DNA of 64,000 nt from contig CANJPU010000008.1 in NCBI GenBank assembly GCA_947476285.1, positions 47,877 to 111,876 of the forward strand, given 5' to 3'. The notes below the pieces were generated by a model. It worked only from the letters and a program-made list of their open reading frames with translations. It had not been told where the DNA came from and searched no databases. Within the stretch, counting starts at the first letter, position 1; the number at the start of each line of letters is the position of its first letter. The position numbers were made by a program, and so were the translations under genes. Origin of the DNA: Comamonadaceae bacterium (GTDB lineage Bacteria > Pseudomonadota > Gammaproteobacteria > Burkholderiales > Burkholderiaceae_C). Below are positions 16,584-24,889 of the stretch, one piece after another.

Positions 16584-17701
16584 GCGCTGACACTCTTGCT
16601 TCGTTTCACGAATCCGCTGTCCGCATTCTGGAAGGCCAGGGCAATGCCGCTCGGCTTCGGCAACCCGATGCCGCGACGCAGAGCTTCCCTGATTCGCAGT
16701 GGCGGCAACTGGCCCAAGCTGGCTGGCTGCGCATCCTGGTGCCCCAAGAGCATGGCGGCCTGGGGCTGGGCATCCAGGAGTTGGGTGCTATCTTTCGCGC
16801 GGTGGGCACGCACCTTGTGCGAGGCCCTCTGCTCGATCATGCGGTCAGCATTGCGCTGCTGATGGCGCATGTGAGCGAGCCTGCGCGCAAGAGGCTGGAC
16901 GCCGCTCTGGACGGTGAGAAGCTGATCGCGTGTGCCCGCTCACTGCCGCCGCCTCATGGTGAAGGGGCAGAGCTGACATTGCGTGGCGACCGTCTGTGGG
17001 GTGTCGCTGAGCTGGTGGGGTTTGGCCAATGGGCCGACGAGCTGATCGTGTTCGCCCAGGACCGGGGCGAATGCGTGCTCGTCCTGGCCAGTGCCCAGAC
17101 GTGCTCACGCCAGCCGTGTGCGAGCGTGGATCCCTGCGTGCAGTACTGCCGCATTGAATTGCGCGGCTTGCAAGTGCGGCCAGAGGATGTGCTTGTGCGT
17201 GGTCCCGCAGCGTCCCAGCTACTGGGCCAGATCGAGGACATTCAGCGCCTGATGATGGCCGCCGAAATTTCAGCCGGCGTGCAAGCCTTGGTTGACATGT
17301 CGATCGAGTACGCGAAATTGAGGCGTCAGTTTGGTCGTGCCATCGGCTCCTTTCAGGCACTCGCGCACATGCTGGCCGAGCTTGCCGCCAAGTGCAGTGC
17401 GCTCGGGCATCTGGTGACTGCATGCATGGCCGACGCGGTGGCCGAGCCGGCGCGCCTGCACGCTCTGGCCCTTGTCGCCAAGTCGTACGCGTGCACGGTC
17501 GGGCGCTACGCGGCGCAAGAGGCGCTGCAAGTGCACGGCGGAATTGGTTTCACCAACGAGCTGACACTTCATCTTTTCTATAGACGCATCCTGACTCACC
17601 AAGGTTTCTTGGGCGAGACGGATGCGCTGCTGTGTGAGTTGGGAGCGTCGCAGCTTGCGGGTGACGCGCCAATCGGTCAATCGCCAGAAAGGGCGCAATG
17701 A
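16580..17701 (+). CDS. acyl-CoA dehydrogenase subunit B, module I
   Basis: A 373-residue ACAD of the other half of the pair: SIEYAKLRRQFGRAIGSFQALAHMLAE and VHGGIGFTNELTLHLFYRR, where the Glu is the likely base by analogy with FadE29-type subunits. It lacks the SEPNAGSD segment of subunit A and is divergent in the N-terminal half. ATGA overlaps link it to subunit A upstream and to the CoA-transferase downstream. The two subunits together should introduce a double bond into an acyl-CoA using FAD. Confidence 0.88.
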   Translation: MSADTLASFHESAVRILEGQGNAARLRQPDAATQSFPDSQWRQLAQAGWLRILVPQEHGGLGLGIQELGAIFRAVGTHLVRGPLLDHAVSIALLMAHVSEPARKRLDAALDGEKLIACARSLPPPHGEGAELTLRGDRLWGVAELVGFGQWADELIVFAQDRGECVLVLASAQTCSRQPCASVDPCVQYCRIELRGLQVRPEDVLVRGPAASQLLGQIEDIQRLMMAAEISAGVQALVDMSIEYAKLRRQFGRAIGSFQALAHMLAELAAKCSALGHLVTACMADAVAEPARLHALALVAKSYACTVGRYAAQEALQVHGGIGFTNELTLHLFYRRILTHQGFLGETDALLCELGASQLAGDAPIGQSPERAQ

Positions 17702-18888
17702 ATCCGGCTGCATTCAGTGACATTCTTGTGCTGGACCTCAGCCGCGTGCTGGCGGGCCCTTACTGCGCGCAGCTTCTTGCGGATTTCGGCGCCGAAGTCA
17801 TCAAGGTGGAGGAGCGTGCAGGAGACGAACTACGCACCTGGTTTCCGCAGATCGATGGCGAGAGCACGAACTTCCAATCCGTCAACCGTGGCAAGCAGTC
17901 GATCACGCTGGACCTGAAGGCGGACGAAGGCCGCACGGTCATGCGGCGACTGATCGCAAAGGCTGATGTACTGATCCACAGTTTTCTTCCACCCGTGGCT
18001 GAGCGCCTTGGCCTTGACTACGATACCGTTCATCAACTCAACCCTGATCTGGTTTACTGCGCCATCTCAGGCTATGGAACGGTGGGTCCGCTCAAGGACA
18101 AGCCTGGTTATGACCTGATGCTGCAGGCTTTCACCGGAGTGATGATGTTGACCGGCGAGCCCGGTGGCCCGCCTGTGAGGGCGGGCTTGTCGGCCATCGA
18201 TATCAGCACCAGCATGCTGGCTTTTGGTGGCATTGCGACAGCGCTGTTTGCGCGGGCCACTGGCAAGTGTCGCGGGCAGCAGGTGCGCCTGTCCTTGCTC
18301 GAGACAGGCGTGGCCCTGCTCGGATACCACGTCACCAACTACATGAACGCGGGCTTCGCCGGCAGCAAGTCCGGCTCCGGGGTGGGGCACATCGTGCCCT
18401 ATCAGGCCTGGTTGTGCGAAGACGGCTATCTGCTGGCGGGAGTGACCAATGACGGACTCTGGCGGCGCTTTTGCGATGCCATCGAATATCCGCAGCTGTT
18501 TGCCGACGCGCGCTTTGCCACCACCACCGGCCGGCGGGAGCATCGCGAGGTGCTGATTCCGCTGCTTGAGGAGCGCTTCGCCACGCGCACCGTTGGGCAA
18601 TGGCTGGCCCGCATGGATGCACAGGGTGTGCCGGCATCGCCCATTCATACGATCGATCAAGTGGTCACACATGAGCAAGTCCTGGCCACCGACATGATTG
18701 TCGAAATCCAAGACCATCGCGGCAAGAAGATCAATCTCACTGGAATTCCGCTGAAGATGTCCGAGACGCAAGGCGTCATTGGCTGCCGACCGCCGAAACT
18801 GGGCGAACACACCGATGAGGTTCTCCAAGGCAAGCTCGGCATGTCGGCACAGGAAGTCAGGGCGCTTCGCGAGCGCAAGATCGTTTGA
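17698..18888 (+). CDS. class III (CaiB/BaiF family) CoA-transferase, module I
   Basis: The 396 residues include LDLSRVLAGPYCAQLLADFGA, GYGTVGPLKDKPGYDLMLQ with the catalytic Asp139 that forms the acyl anhydride, and the C-terminal PKLGEHTDEVL. It would move CoA between a donor such as succinyl-CoA and the pathway acid, replacing an ATP-dependent ligase. It is coupled by an ATGA overlap to the acyl-CoA dehydrogenase. CoA-transferase, ACADs, hydratase, thiolase-like protein and DUF35 together recall the benzylsuccinate (bbs) beta-oxidation operon, although only the families match. Confidence 0.9.
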   Translation: MNPAAFSDILVLDLSRVLAGPYCAQLLADFGAEVIKVEERAGDELRTWFPQIDGESTNFQSVNRGKQSITLDLKADEGRTVMRRLIAKADVLIHSFLPPVAERLGLDYDTVHQLNPDLVYCAISGYGTVGPLKDKPGYDLMLQAFTGVMMLTGEPGGPPVRAGLSAIDISTSMLAFGGIATALFARATGKCRGQQVRLSLLETGVALLGYHVTNYMNAGFAGSKSGSGVGHIVPYQAWLCEDGYLLAGVTNDGLWRRFCDAIEYPQLFADARFATTTGRREHREVLIPLLEERFATRTVGQWLARMDAQGVPASPIHTIDQVVTHEQVLATDMIVEIQDHRGKKINLTGIPLKMSETQGVIGCRPPKLGEHTDEVLQGKLGMSAQEVRALRERKIV

Positions 18889-18904
18889 CTGGCGCAGTGC
18901 CGGT

Positions 18905-18934
18905 GTTTGACATTTGCCTGTTTGACATTTGCCT
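18905..18934. repeat. 15-bp perfect tandem repeat
   Basis: GTTTGACATTTGCCT occurs twice in a row (18905-18919 and 18920-18934). Each copy contains TTGACA, the ideal -35 hexamer, just upstream of the operator region of the Bug gene at 19040. Confidence 0.8.
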
Positions 18935-18937
18935 TGA

Positions 18938-18984
18938 CTGTCCGATGAGGGCTGGATACATTGCGACGTCGGTTTGTCCGACAA
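18938..18984. promoter_or_regulatory. GntR/FadR-type operators before the Bug/SDR pair
   Basis: TTGTCCGACAA at 18974-18984 is a perfect palindrome 55 bases before the ATG at 19040. A weaker copy, CTGTCCGATGA (18938-18948), lies 36 bases upstream. Confidence 0.75.
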
Positions 18985-19039
18985 TTGGTATTGTTAAGCG
19001 ATTGATAGTGGGCAGCCGGCCCGTTGCTGGAGACATGGC

Positions 19040-20008
19040 ATGAGTTTTTTCTTACGTACAAAGTCCTTTTTGTCGACCGCGCTCTTTCTCGCTGCGGCCG
19101 GGTCCGCCCTGGCGCAAGCCTATCCAGACAGGCCCGTCAAGATCATCATGCCTTACCAGGCTGGTGGCCCGACAGATGCCATGGGCCGCCTCTATGCGGA
19201 TCGGCTGACCAAGGAGTTGGGTCAAAACTTCATCATCGACAACCGCATCGGTGCGGGCGGCAACATCGGAACGGCGGTGGCAGCCAAGTCTCGGCCCGAC
19301 GGTTACACCTTGGTGGTGGGCAACGCCGCCACACACGGCATGAACCCGTCCTTGTACAGCAACCCAGGGTACGATCCTGTGCGCGATTTTGACCCGATCG
19401 GCATGCTTGGAAAAGTCACGATTGCGATTGCAGTGTCGCCCAAGGCGGGTGTGCGTTCCCTGCAGGAATTGATTGCCAAATCGAAGGTCGCCAGAATCAA
19501 TATTGCCTTGCCCAGCACCACCGCAGTTCTGGCGCATGGCTTGCTGGGGCGTCGAGAGGGCTCCGCCATGACGGGCGTTCCCTACAAAGGGTCTCCCGCC
19601 GCCCTGACCGATTTGCTCGGCGATCATGTGCAGGCGACCATCGACACCGTTTCGGCATTACAGTCCTACAACGTCGCCGGCACGCTGATACCCTTGGCGG
19701 TGTTCAGTTCAACATCCAGCGAGTTTCTTCCGGGGGTGAAGACGCTCTCTGATCTGGGCATGTCGGGGTTTGACATGCAGGGCTGGTTCGCTCTCTTCGC
19801 GCCCAAGGGAACGCCGCCAGACATCATTGCCAAGTTGAATGCTGCGTTGAAGAAAATCAGCAGCATCCCCGACACCAACAAACAATTGATGTCAGGCGGC
19901 TTCGACCCAACCGCCGTGGGCGAGCCTGGCCAGTTGCCCGAATTCATTCGCGCCGAGCGCGAAAAGTGGAGCAACATGATCAAGGCATCCAACATCGCGC
20001 CTCAATGA
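19040..20008 (+). CDS. Bug/TctC-type periplasmic solute receptor
   Basis: A 322-residue receptor with a signal peptide ending GSALAQA and the opening YPDRPVKIIMPYQAGGPTD. GGAG lies 7 bases before the ATG. Its sequence is closest in the window to the receptors at 20826 and 33666 (shared AAKS.PDGYTL and GVPYKG blocks). The stop overlaps the SDR start (ATGA at 20005), tying receptor and enzyme production together. Confidence 0.92.
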   Translation: MSFFLRTKSFLSTALFLAAAGSALAQAYPDRPVKIIMPYQAGGPTDAMGRLYADRLTKELGQNFIIDNRIGAGGNIGTAVAAKSRPDGYTLVVGNAATHGMNPSLYSNPGYDPVRDFDPIGMLGKVTIAIAVSPKAGVRSLQELIAKSKVARINIALPSTTAVLAHGLLGRREGSAMTGVPYKGSPAALTDLLGDHVQATIDTVSALQSYNVAGTLIPLAVFSSTSSEFLPGVKTLSDLGMSGFDMQGWFALFAPKGTPPDIIAKLNAALKKISSIPDTNKQLMSGGFDPTAVGEPGQLPEFIRAEREKWSNMIKASNIAPQ

Positions 20009-20769
20009 CCATGGCACAGGAGCGGATCGCCTTGGTCACTGGTGCGGCCAGCGGTATTGGGCTTGCCACTGCCGAACTTTTGCTCAAGAGGGGCATGGTG
20101 CTTGTGTTGACCGATCGAAGCGAAGAGGTCAGCACCATCGCTTCGCAGTTGGTCTCACGCATCGGCGGGCGAGCGAGCGCAATCCGGGCGGAACTCTCCA
20201 AGGAAGAAGGCGTACTGCAACTGGCTGTTGACGTCATCAAGCAGCATGGCCGAGTCGATGTGCTTGTGAACAATGCAGGTATCCACCCCAAGAAGAATGG
20301 CGACAAGTTCTATCTGGAGGACATATCCGCGCAGCACTGGGCAAGCGTGATGGCTGTCAATTTGACAGCGCCTTTTCTGCTCAGTCGCGAGTTGATTCCG
20401 CAGATGAAAGCGCGACGGTGGGGGCGGGTTGTCAACGTGTCTTCCTGCGCTGCGCGCACGGCGTTTCGCAAGACCAGCGCCGCCTACGTCGCGTCCAAGC
20501 ACGGCTTGATCGGACTGACCCACACCTGCGCGGCCGAGTGCGCCAGTGATGGCGTGACGGTCAACGCGGTTGCCCCAGGTCCCATCCAGACCGGCCTGAC
20601 ACAGGCATACACAACTGAGCAACGTCAAGCCAGTGCCCAGTCCATCCCCATGGGCCGGTATGGTGAACCGATGGAAGTGGCAGCCATGATCGACTTCCTG
20701 GTATCCGATGCGGCGTCCTTCGTCACCGGTGCAGTGTTTGACGTCAATGGTGGTTCCGTGATCGTATAG
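20005..20769 (+). CDS. short-chain dehydrogenase/reductase, module I
   Basis: A classical 254-residue SDR: TGAASGIGLA cofactor loop, NNAG (near 87), NVSS serine segment, and AAYVASKHG with the Tyr and Lys of the catalytic motif. It should interconvert a hydroxyl and a keto group; with the crotonase and thiolase-like protein upstream, a 3-hydroxyacyl-CoA dehydrogenase step is the obvious candidate. I start at ATG 20005 (ATGA coupling), not at 19966 inside the receptor gene. Confidence 0.9.
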   Translation: MTMAQERIALVTGAASGIGLATAELLLKRGMVLVLTDRSEEVSTIASQLVSRIGGRASAIRAELSKEEGVLQLAVDVIKQHGRVDVLVNNAGIHPKKNGDKFYLEDISAQHWASVMAVNLTAPFLLSRELIPQMKARRWGRVVNVSSCAARTAFRKTSAAYVASKHGLIGLTHTCAAECASDGVTVNAVAPGPIQTGLTQAYTTEQRQASAQSIPMGRYGEPMEVAAMIDFLVSDAASFVTGAVFDVNGGSVIV

Positions 20770-20825
20770 GCGCGCGCCGCCTGATCCATGTTGGTAAGAA
20801 GTGATTGAATGAATGGAGTGTTCGA

Positions 20826-21773
20826 ATGAAGAAGATGCTTGCAGCCTTGATTGTGGCCTTGTCTTTTCTCACGCCAGCCATGGCGCAAGGCTATCCCGAC
20901 AAGACCGTCAAGGTCATCATTCCCTACGCTGCGGGGCAGAGCAGCGACATCATCGGTCGGCTCTTTGCTACCGGGCTGGCGCAAAGTCTTGGGCAGAGCT
21001 TCGTGCCTGACAACCGCGTAGGCGCCGGCGGCAATATCGGTTCGGCCGCTGCGGCGAAGTCTGCGCCCGACGGCTACACGCTCTTGATCGGTACAGCTGC
21101 CACGCATGCGCTGAACCTGGCGCTCTACAAGGACCCCGGATACGACGCGAGCGATTTCGAAGTCGTTGGCATGCTGGGCAAGGTCGTCATGGTCATCGCC
21201 GTACCGGCTGGATCGGGGGTGACTTCACTGCCCGATCTGATTGCAAAATCCAAAGGAGGGTCGCTCAATGTGGCACTGCCCAGCACCATGGCCACCTTGG
21301 TCGGGGAACTGCTGAAGAACCGTGGCGGATCTTCAATGGTGGCAGTTCCCTACAAGGGTTCTGCAGCAGCCGTCGCCGACGCTCTGGGTAACCATGTGCA
21401 GGTGATCATCGACACAGTGACTTCCTTGCGGCCGCATGTGCAGTCAGGAAAAATAGTGCCCCTGGCCGTCACGACGCTCACGCCAAGCGAGCTGCTTCCT
21501 GGCGTCAAATCGGTAGCGGAATATTTTCCCGGCTTTGAAGTGACAGGCTGGCAGGCTGTGTTCGTTCCCAAGGGGACACCCAAACCGGTCATTGACAAAC
21601 TCAACCTGGAAATCAAGAAGATCCACGGCACGTCCGAGGCGCGGCAGAAGATCCTCAGTTTGGGCTTCGATCCAGGAACCGTGGGTGAGCCTGCACAACT
21701 CGCTGAGTTCGTGCGCAGCGAGCGCGAAAAATGGGACCGCATCATCAAGGCGGCCAACTTGAAGGCCGAGTGA
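20826..21773 (+). CDS. Bug/TctC-type periplasmic solute receptor
   Basis: A 315-residue receptor with signal peptide MKKMLAALIVAL...TPAMAQG and YPDKTVKVIIPYAAGQSSD. The glycine-rich loop reads AGQSSD rather than AGGxxD, a small change in the ligand loop. GGAG is 7 bases before ATG 20826; the upstream start at 20805 would add residues before the signal peptide. It faces the CMD-like gene convergently with a gap of 7 bases. Confidence 0.9.
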   Translation: MKKMLAALIVALSFLTPAMAQGYPDKTVKVIIPYAAGQSSDIIGRLFATGLAQSLGQSFVPDNRVGAGGNIGSAAAAKSAPDGYTLLIGTAATHALNLALYKDPGYDASDFEVVGMLGKVVMVIAVPAGSGVTSLPDLIAKSKGGSLNVALPSTMATLVGELLKNRGGSSMVAVPYKGSAAAVADALGNHVQVIIDTVTSLRPHVQSGKIVPLAVTTLTPSELLPGVKSVAEYFPGFEVTGWQAVFVPKGTPKPVIDKLNLEIKKIHGTSEARQKILSLGFDPGTVGEPAQLAEFVRSEREKWDRIIKAANLKAE

Positions 21774-21780
21774 TGGATTG

Positions 21781-22659
21781 CTACATCGCCCTGATGACGT
21801 CTCCCGCCACTTCGTCGGCCAGGCTGATGGCTTCAATCCCAGCATAGATCGATGCCCAGGTGAAGCCGTCGATCAGTTGCTCTTTGCTCATGCCCATGGC
21901 GCGTCCGAGCAGCACGTTTTCCCGTATGCCTTCGGCGTGACCGCGTTCAATGTTGTAGTGAAGAAGCAGATAGGGCAGCATCTGCTTTGGCAAACCATTG
22001 CGAATCACGTTCTCCAGCCGGTTGCGGTAGGCCTTCAGAAAATCGGGGCGGAACTGCGCGAAGAATTTGACATAGCGCGGTATCTCGCCGATTGTTCTTT
22101 CGTACCAGTTCATCAGACGCTCTAGGTCTTGCTTGCTGGCGACGGTGCTGCGAAAGTCCATGCCGCTGTCGAACGCATGCGGATCGAAGCTCCAGTTGGC
22201 TGGCCAGCGAGCCTGGTTCTCCGTGCTGGGCTCTTCGTCCACCCAGCTCTCCAGGTAGTTGGTCGAGGATGTCGCGACAAAGCGCGAACCCTGCGGTCCC
22301 CCATGCATGAAGGCCACTGCCAAGGTATCGAGCACTTCACCCTTGGTGGCGCCGCGGCGCTTGGACAGGTGAACCTCATACAGGATGCCGTCTTCATAGC
22401 CGGATATGGCGTAGTAGTGCAGCATGTTCAGGCAGTTCTTGACCAGGCACTTTGGCTCAGCGCTGGTTGTCATGAATGGCACGGACGCCCTGTAGCGCTT
22501 GAGGATGTCGGCCCGAAACTTCAACCAGAATTCGAAGGCCGGGATAGAGTAGCCTTTTGTGTACTGGTAGTGATCGCGGAATGCCTTGATCTCCTCTTCA
22601 GTGATTGAGTCGGGTGAAGAGATGTCCAAGCCGTCATCCCACGTGCTGGGCCTTGTCAT
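21781..22659 (-). CDS. two-domain CMD/AhpD-like protein
   Basis: The 292 residues contain an internal duplication: TKGYSIPAFEFWLKFRADILKRYR in the first half answers KFFAQFRPDFLKAYR in the second, each followed by an LLHYNIERGHAEGIRE-type helix and a YAGIEAI/HGGPQGS-type turn. Each half resembles a single CMD domain, so the protein is twice the usual length. No CxxC is present. A paralogue of similar length is at 24003-24866. CAGGAG precedes the ATG by 7 bases. A 163-bp inverted-repeat element begins 24 bases upstream of the start. Confidence 0.8.
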   Translation of the reverse strand: MTRPSTWDDGLDISSPDSITEEEIKAFRDHYQYTKGYSIPAFEFWLKFRADILKRYRASVPFMTTSAEPKCLVKNCLNMLHYYAISGYEDGILYEVHLSKRRGATKGEVLDTLAVAFMHGGPQGSRFVATSSTNYLESWVDEEPSTENQARWPANWSFDPHAFDSGMDFRSTVASKQDLERLMNWYERTIGEIPRYVKFFAQFRPDFLKAYRNRLENVIRNGLPKQMLPYLLLHYNIERGHAEGIRENVLLGRAMGMSKEQLIDGFTWASIYAGIEAISLADEVAGDVIRAM

Positions 22660-22682
22660 TCAAGCTCCTGGTCAATGAAACT

Positions 22683-22845
22683 AGTGCCCCAACACAGAAG
22701 AATCGAAACATGAAAGTGCGTCTTCGCACCCATGGCGTCGTTGCAAATCCTCGCCATAGCTATGGCTATGTCTGCGGTTTGCGCCTAGCCCTGGGCGCGA
22801 ATCCATCACTTTCATCCTGTTTCGATTCTTCTGCGTTGGGGCACT
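22683..22845. repeat. 163-bp inverted-repeat (REP/MITE-like) element
   Basis: The arms 22683-22718 and 22807-22845 are nearly perfect inverted repeats (outer blocks AGTGCCCCAAC and GTTGGGGCACT, inner TGAAAGTG and CACTTTCA). They enclose a partly symmetrical centre containing CATAGCTATG. No open frame is convincing. It lies between the CMD-like gene and the operator at 22868, so it may fold as a long hairpin in the leader of that gene. No clear target-site duplication is seen. Confidence 0.8.
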
Positions 22846-22867
22846 CGCTATATGCCGTCGAACCGGA

Positions 22868-22878
22868 TTGTCCGACAA
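22868..22878. promoter_or_regulatory. GntR/FadR-type operator, perfect TTGTCCGACAA
   Basis: The palindrome extends to 13 bases (ATTGTCCGACAAT, 22867-22879). It lies 55 bases before the dioxygenase ATG at 22934 and between divergent genes. Confidence 0.78.
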
Positions 22879-22933
22879 TGCAACAATTGATATTATCTGT
22901 GGCCGGCCTGTTCACCGTCAAGGATCGCGAGCA

Positions 22934-23980
22934 ATGACCATCAATGCGCAAAACACGAGACAAGTGCACAAGCAGCCGATCACTGGGCCGCTTGCGTGGA
23001 CAACCGATCAAGTGCAGGGCAAGCAGAGTTTCTGTCGCCAGTTGGATGAGCACCATCTATTGGAGATTGACCATTACCTGTCAGGCGTGCGCGATCGCGA
23101 GTTAACTGACATCACGGTGGCAGATCTTGCTGGCGGCCACTTGCGGAAATTCATGGATCGCGCGCGCACGGACATCCAGGACGGTCTGGGCATGCTGATT
23201 ATTCAGGGCTGCAATCTACAGAGGTATTCCCGCGAAGATTTCGAACGTATATTTTGGATGATGGGCTTGTTTCTGGGCACGCCGATTTCGCAAAGCGTGT
23301 TTGGAGAACGCATTGCGCATGTTCGGCATGCGCCCAACAACCCCAGCAACCGTACCTATCGGACAACGCGCGAACTGATTCACCACACCGACACGCCCGA
23401 TGCACTTGGGCTCATGTGCGTGCGCACGGCCAAGTCTGGCGGGCTCAGTACGGCAGTGAGTTCGCTGGCGATCCACAACGAGATCCTGGCGACACGGCCA
23501 CAGCTTCTGCCCGCGCTGTACACAGGAGCGCCTTATCATCGTTTCAGTCAGGAGCTGCCCGGGCAGGAGCCGGTATCTCCCTATGATGTGCCGGTGTTCT
23601 GCCAGCAAGATGGATTGGTGAGCTGCATGTATGTGCGTCACATGATCATGCACGGCGCGACCGTTCTGGGCAGGCCCTTGGCGCAGGATCTTCAGGAGGC
23701 GATGGACTATTTCGATCAACTCGCCACCAGCCCCAAATTTGCGATGGCCTTCGAATTCGAGCCGGGCGATGCCATGTTCATCAACAACCGCACCATGCTG
23801 CATTCGCGCACCGAGTATGAGGACCATGCCGACCCTGAACGCAAGCGCGATCTGCTACGCCTCTGGCTCGACCTGCCCCAGGGGCAGCGTCCGGTCATAC
23901 CGGAGATGGATCCCTACCAACAACCGGCGTCGGGTGGTCGTGGAGGCGTCGCCTACCAACCCGCCAAGACACTGGCCTGA
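22934..23980 (+). CDS. TauD/TfdA family dioxygenase
   Basis: A 348-residue member with IHHTDTPDALG (His151, Asp153) and MLHSRTEYED (distal His290) and the ERKRDLLRLWL segment with the 2-oxoglutarate arginine. It is longer than the other three dioxygenases in the window and closer to the subgroup with the RDLLRLWLDLP ending. I start at ATG 22934; a TTG at 22868 lies inside the operator and cannot be the start if that site is used. The two-domain CMD gene follows 22 bases later. Confidence 0.88.
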   Translation: MTINAQNTRQVHKQPITGPLAWTTDQVQGKQSFCRQLDEHHLLEIDHYLSGVRDRELTDITVADLAGGHLRKFMDRARTDIQDGLGMLIIQGCNLQRYSREDFERIFWMMGLFLGTPISQSVFGERIAHVRHAPNNPSNRTYRTTRELIHHTDTPDALGLMCVRTAKSGGLSTAVSSLAIHNEILATRPQLLPALYTGAPYHRFSQELPGQEPVSPYDVPVFCQQDGLVSCMYVRHMIMHGATVLGRPLAQDLQEAMDYFDQLATSPKFAMAFEFEPGDAMFINNRTMLHSRTEYEDHADPERKRDLLRLWLDLPQGQRPVIPEMDPYQQPASGGRGGVAYQPAKTLA

Positions 23981-24002
23981 TTCCTTTTTTGGAGATACAC
24001 CC

Positions 24003-24866
24003 ATGAGTAAATTGCCGGCCGATGGCCTTCTGTACAACCCCGACGTGACGACCCAGGAGGAAATCGATACCTACCGCAAGTTCTACGTCACCACCAAGGG
24101 ATATTCGCTGCCGGCGTTTGAGTTCTGGCTTGAATTGCGTCCCGATGTGCTCAAGCGCTATCGGGCGAATTTTGTTCGTGAGACCACCAGTGCAGAAGAA
24201 AAGCCGCGTGCGCTGGCGCATGTGATCGCCATGCTGCACCACTATGCTGTGGTCGGCTTTGACGATGGCGTGCTCTATGAAGTCAAGTTGGCGCAAAACG
24301 AAGGCGCCTCATACGGTGAAGTGCTTGACACCATCGCCTTCGCGTTTCTCAACGGTGCACCCATGGGGATGAGCGCTGTCGCCAATTCTTCGCTCACCTA
24401 CATGAAGGACTGGAAAGACGGTGGGGCCACCCGGGCAGACCGCTGGCCGGCAAGCTGGTCCTTCGATCGCGAGGCGTTCACCTCGGGGATGGACTTCACA
24501 TCGCCAGAGCCAACCCCGCACGACATGCAGGCTGTGCAGGATTGGTATCAGACCAAGTTGGGGGAGGTGCCGCGCTACGTTCAGTTCCTGGTCAAGCACC
24601 GGCCGGGCTTTCTCAAGGCCTACCGCAACCGCTTCGAGAACGCCTTGCGTGACGGACTGCCTAAAGAGATGGTGCCCTATATGCTGCTCAACCTGAACGT
24701 GTCGCGCGGCTTCAAGGATGGAATTCGCGAGGCGGTCTTGCTGGGGCGTTCGTTTGGCATGACGCGCCCTCAACTGGCCGACGCGATCTGCTGGGCCTAC
24801 TATGGTGGGATGGACGGCATCAGCATCGCGCAGGAAGCGGCGGGCGACATACTCGACAAGATGTAG
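24003..24866 (+). CDS. two-domain CMD/AhpD-like protein
   Basis: A 287-residue paralogue of the protein at 21781, with the same duplicated architecture: TTKGYSLPAFEFWLELRPDVLKRYR and LVKHRPGFLKAYRNRFE. It is transcribed behind the dioxygenase and in front of the flavoprotein, so the three probably act in sequence. The start ATG 24003 follows GGAG (GGAGATACACCC). Members of the parent family decarboxylate lactones or reduce peroxides; no catalytic residues can be assigned here. Confidence 0.8.
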   Translation: MSKLPADGLLYNPDVTTQEEIDTYRKFYVTTKGYSLPAFEFWLELRPDVLKRYRANFVRETTSAEEKPRALAHVIAMLHHYAVVGFDDGVLYEVKLAQNEGASYGEVLDTIAFAFLNGAPMGMSAVANSSLTYMKDWKDGGATRADRWPASWSFDREAFTSGMDFTSPEPTPHDMQAVQDWYQTKLGEVPRYVQFLVKHRPGFLKAYRNRFENALRDGLPKEMVPYMLLNLNVSRGFKDGIREAVLLGRSFGMTRPQLADAICWAYYGGMDGISIAQEAAGDILDKM

Positions 24867-24889
24867 CCGTGTCGGAGGGAATCAGGCAA

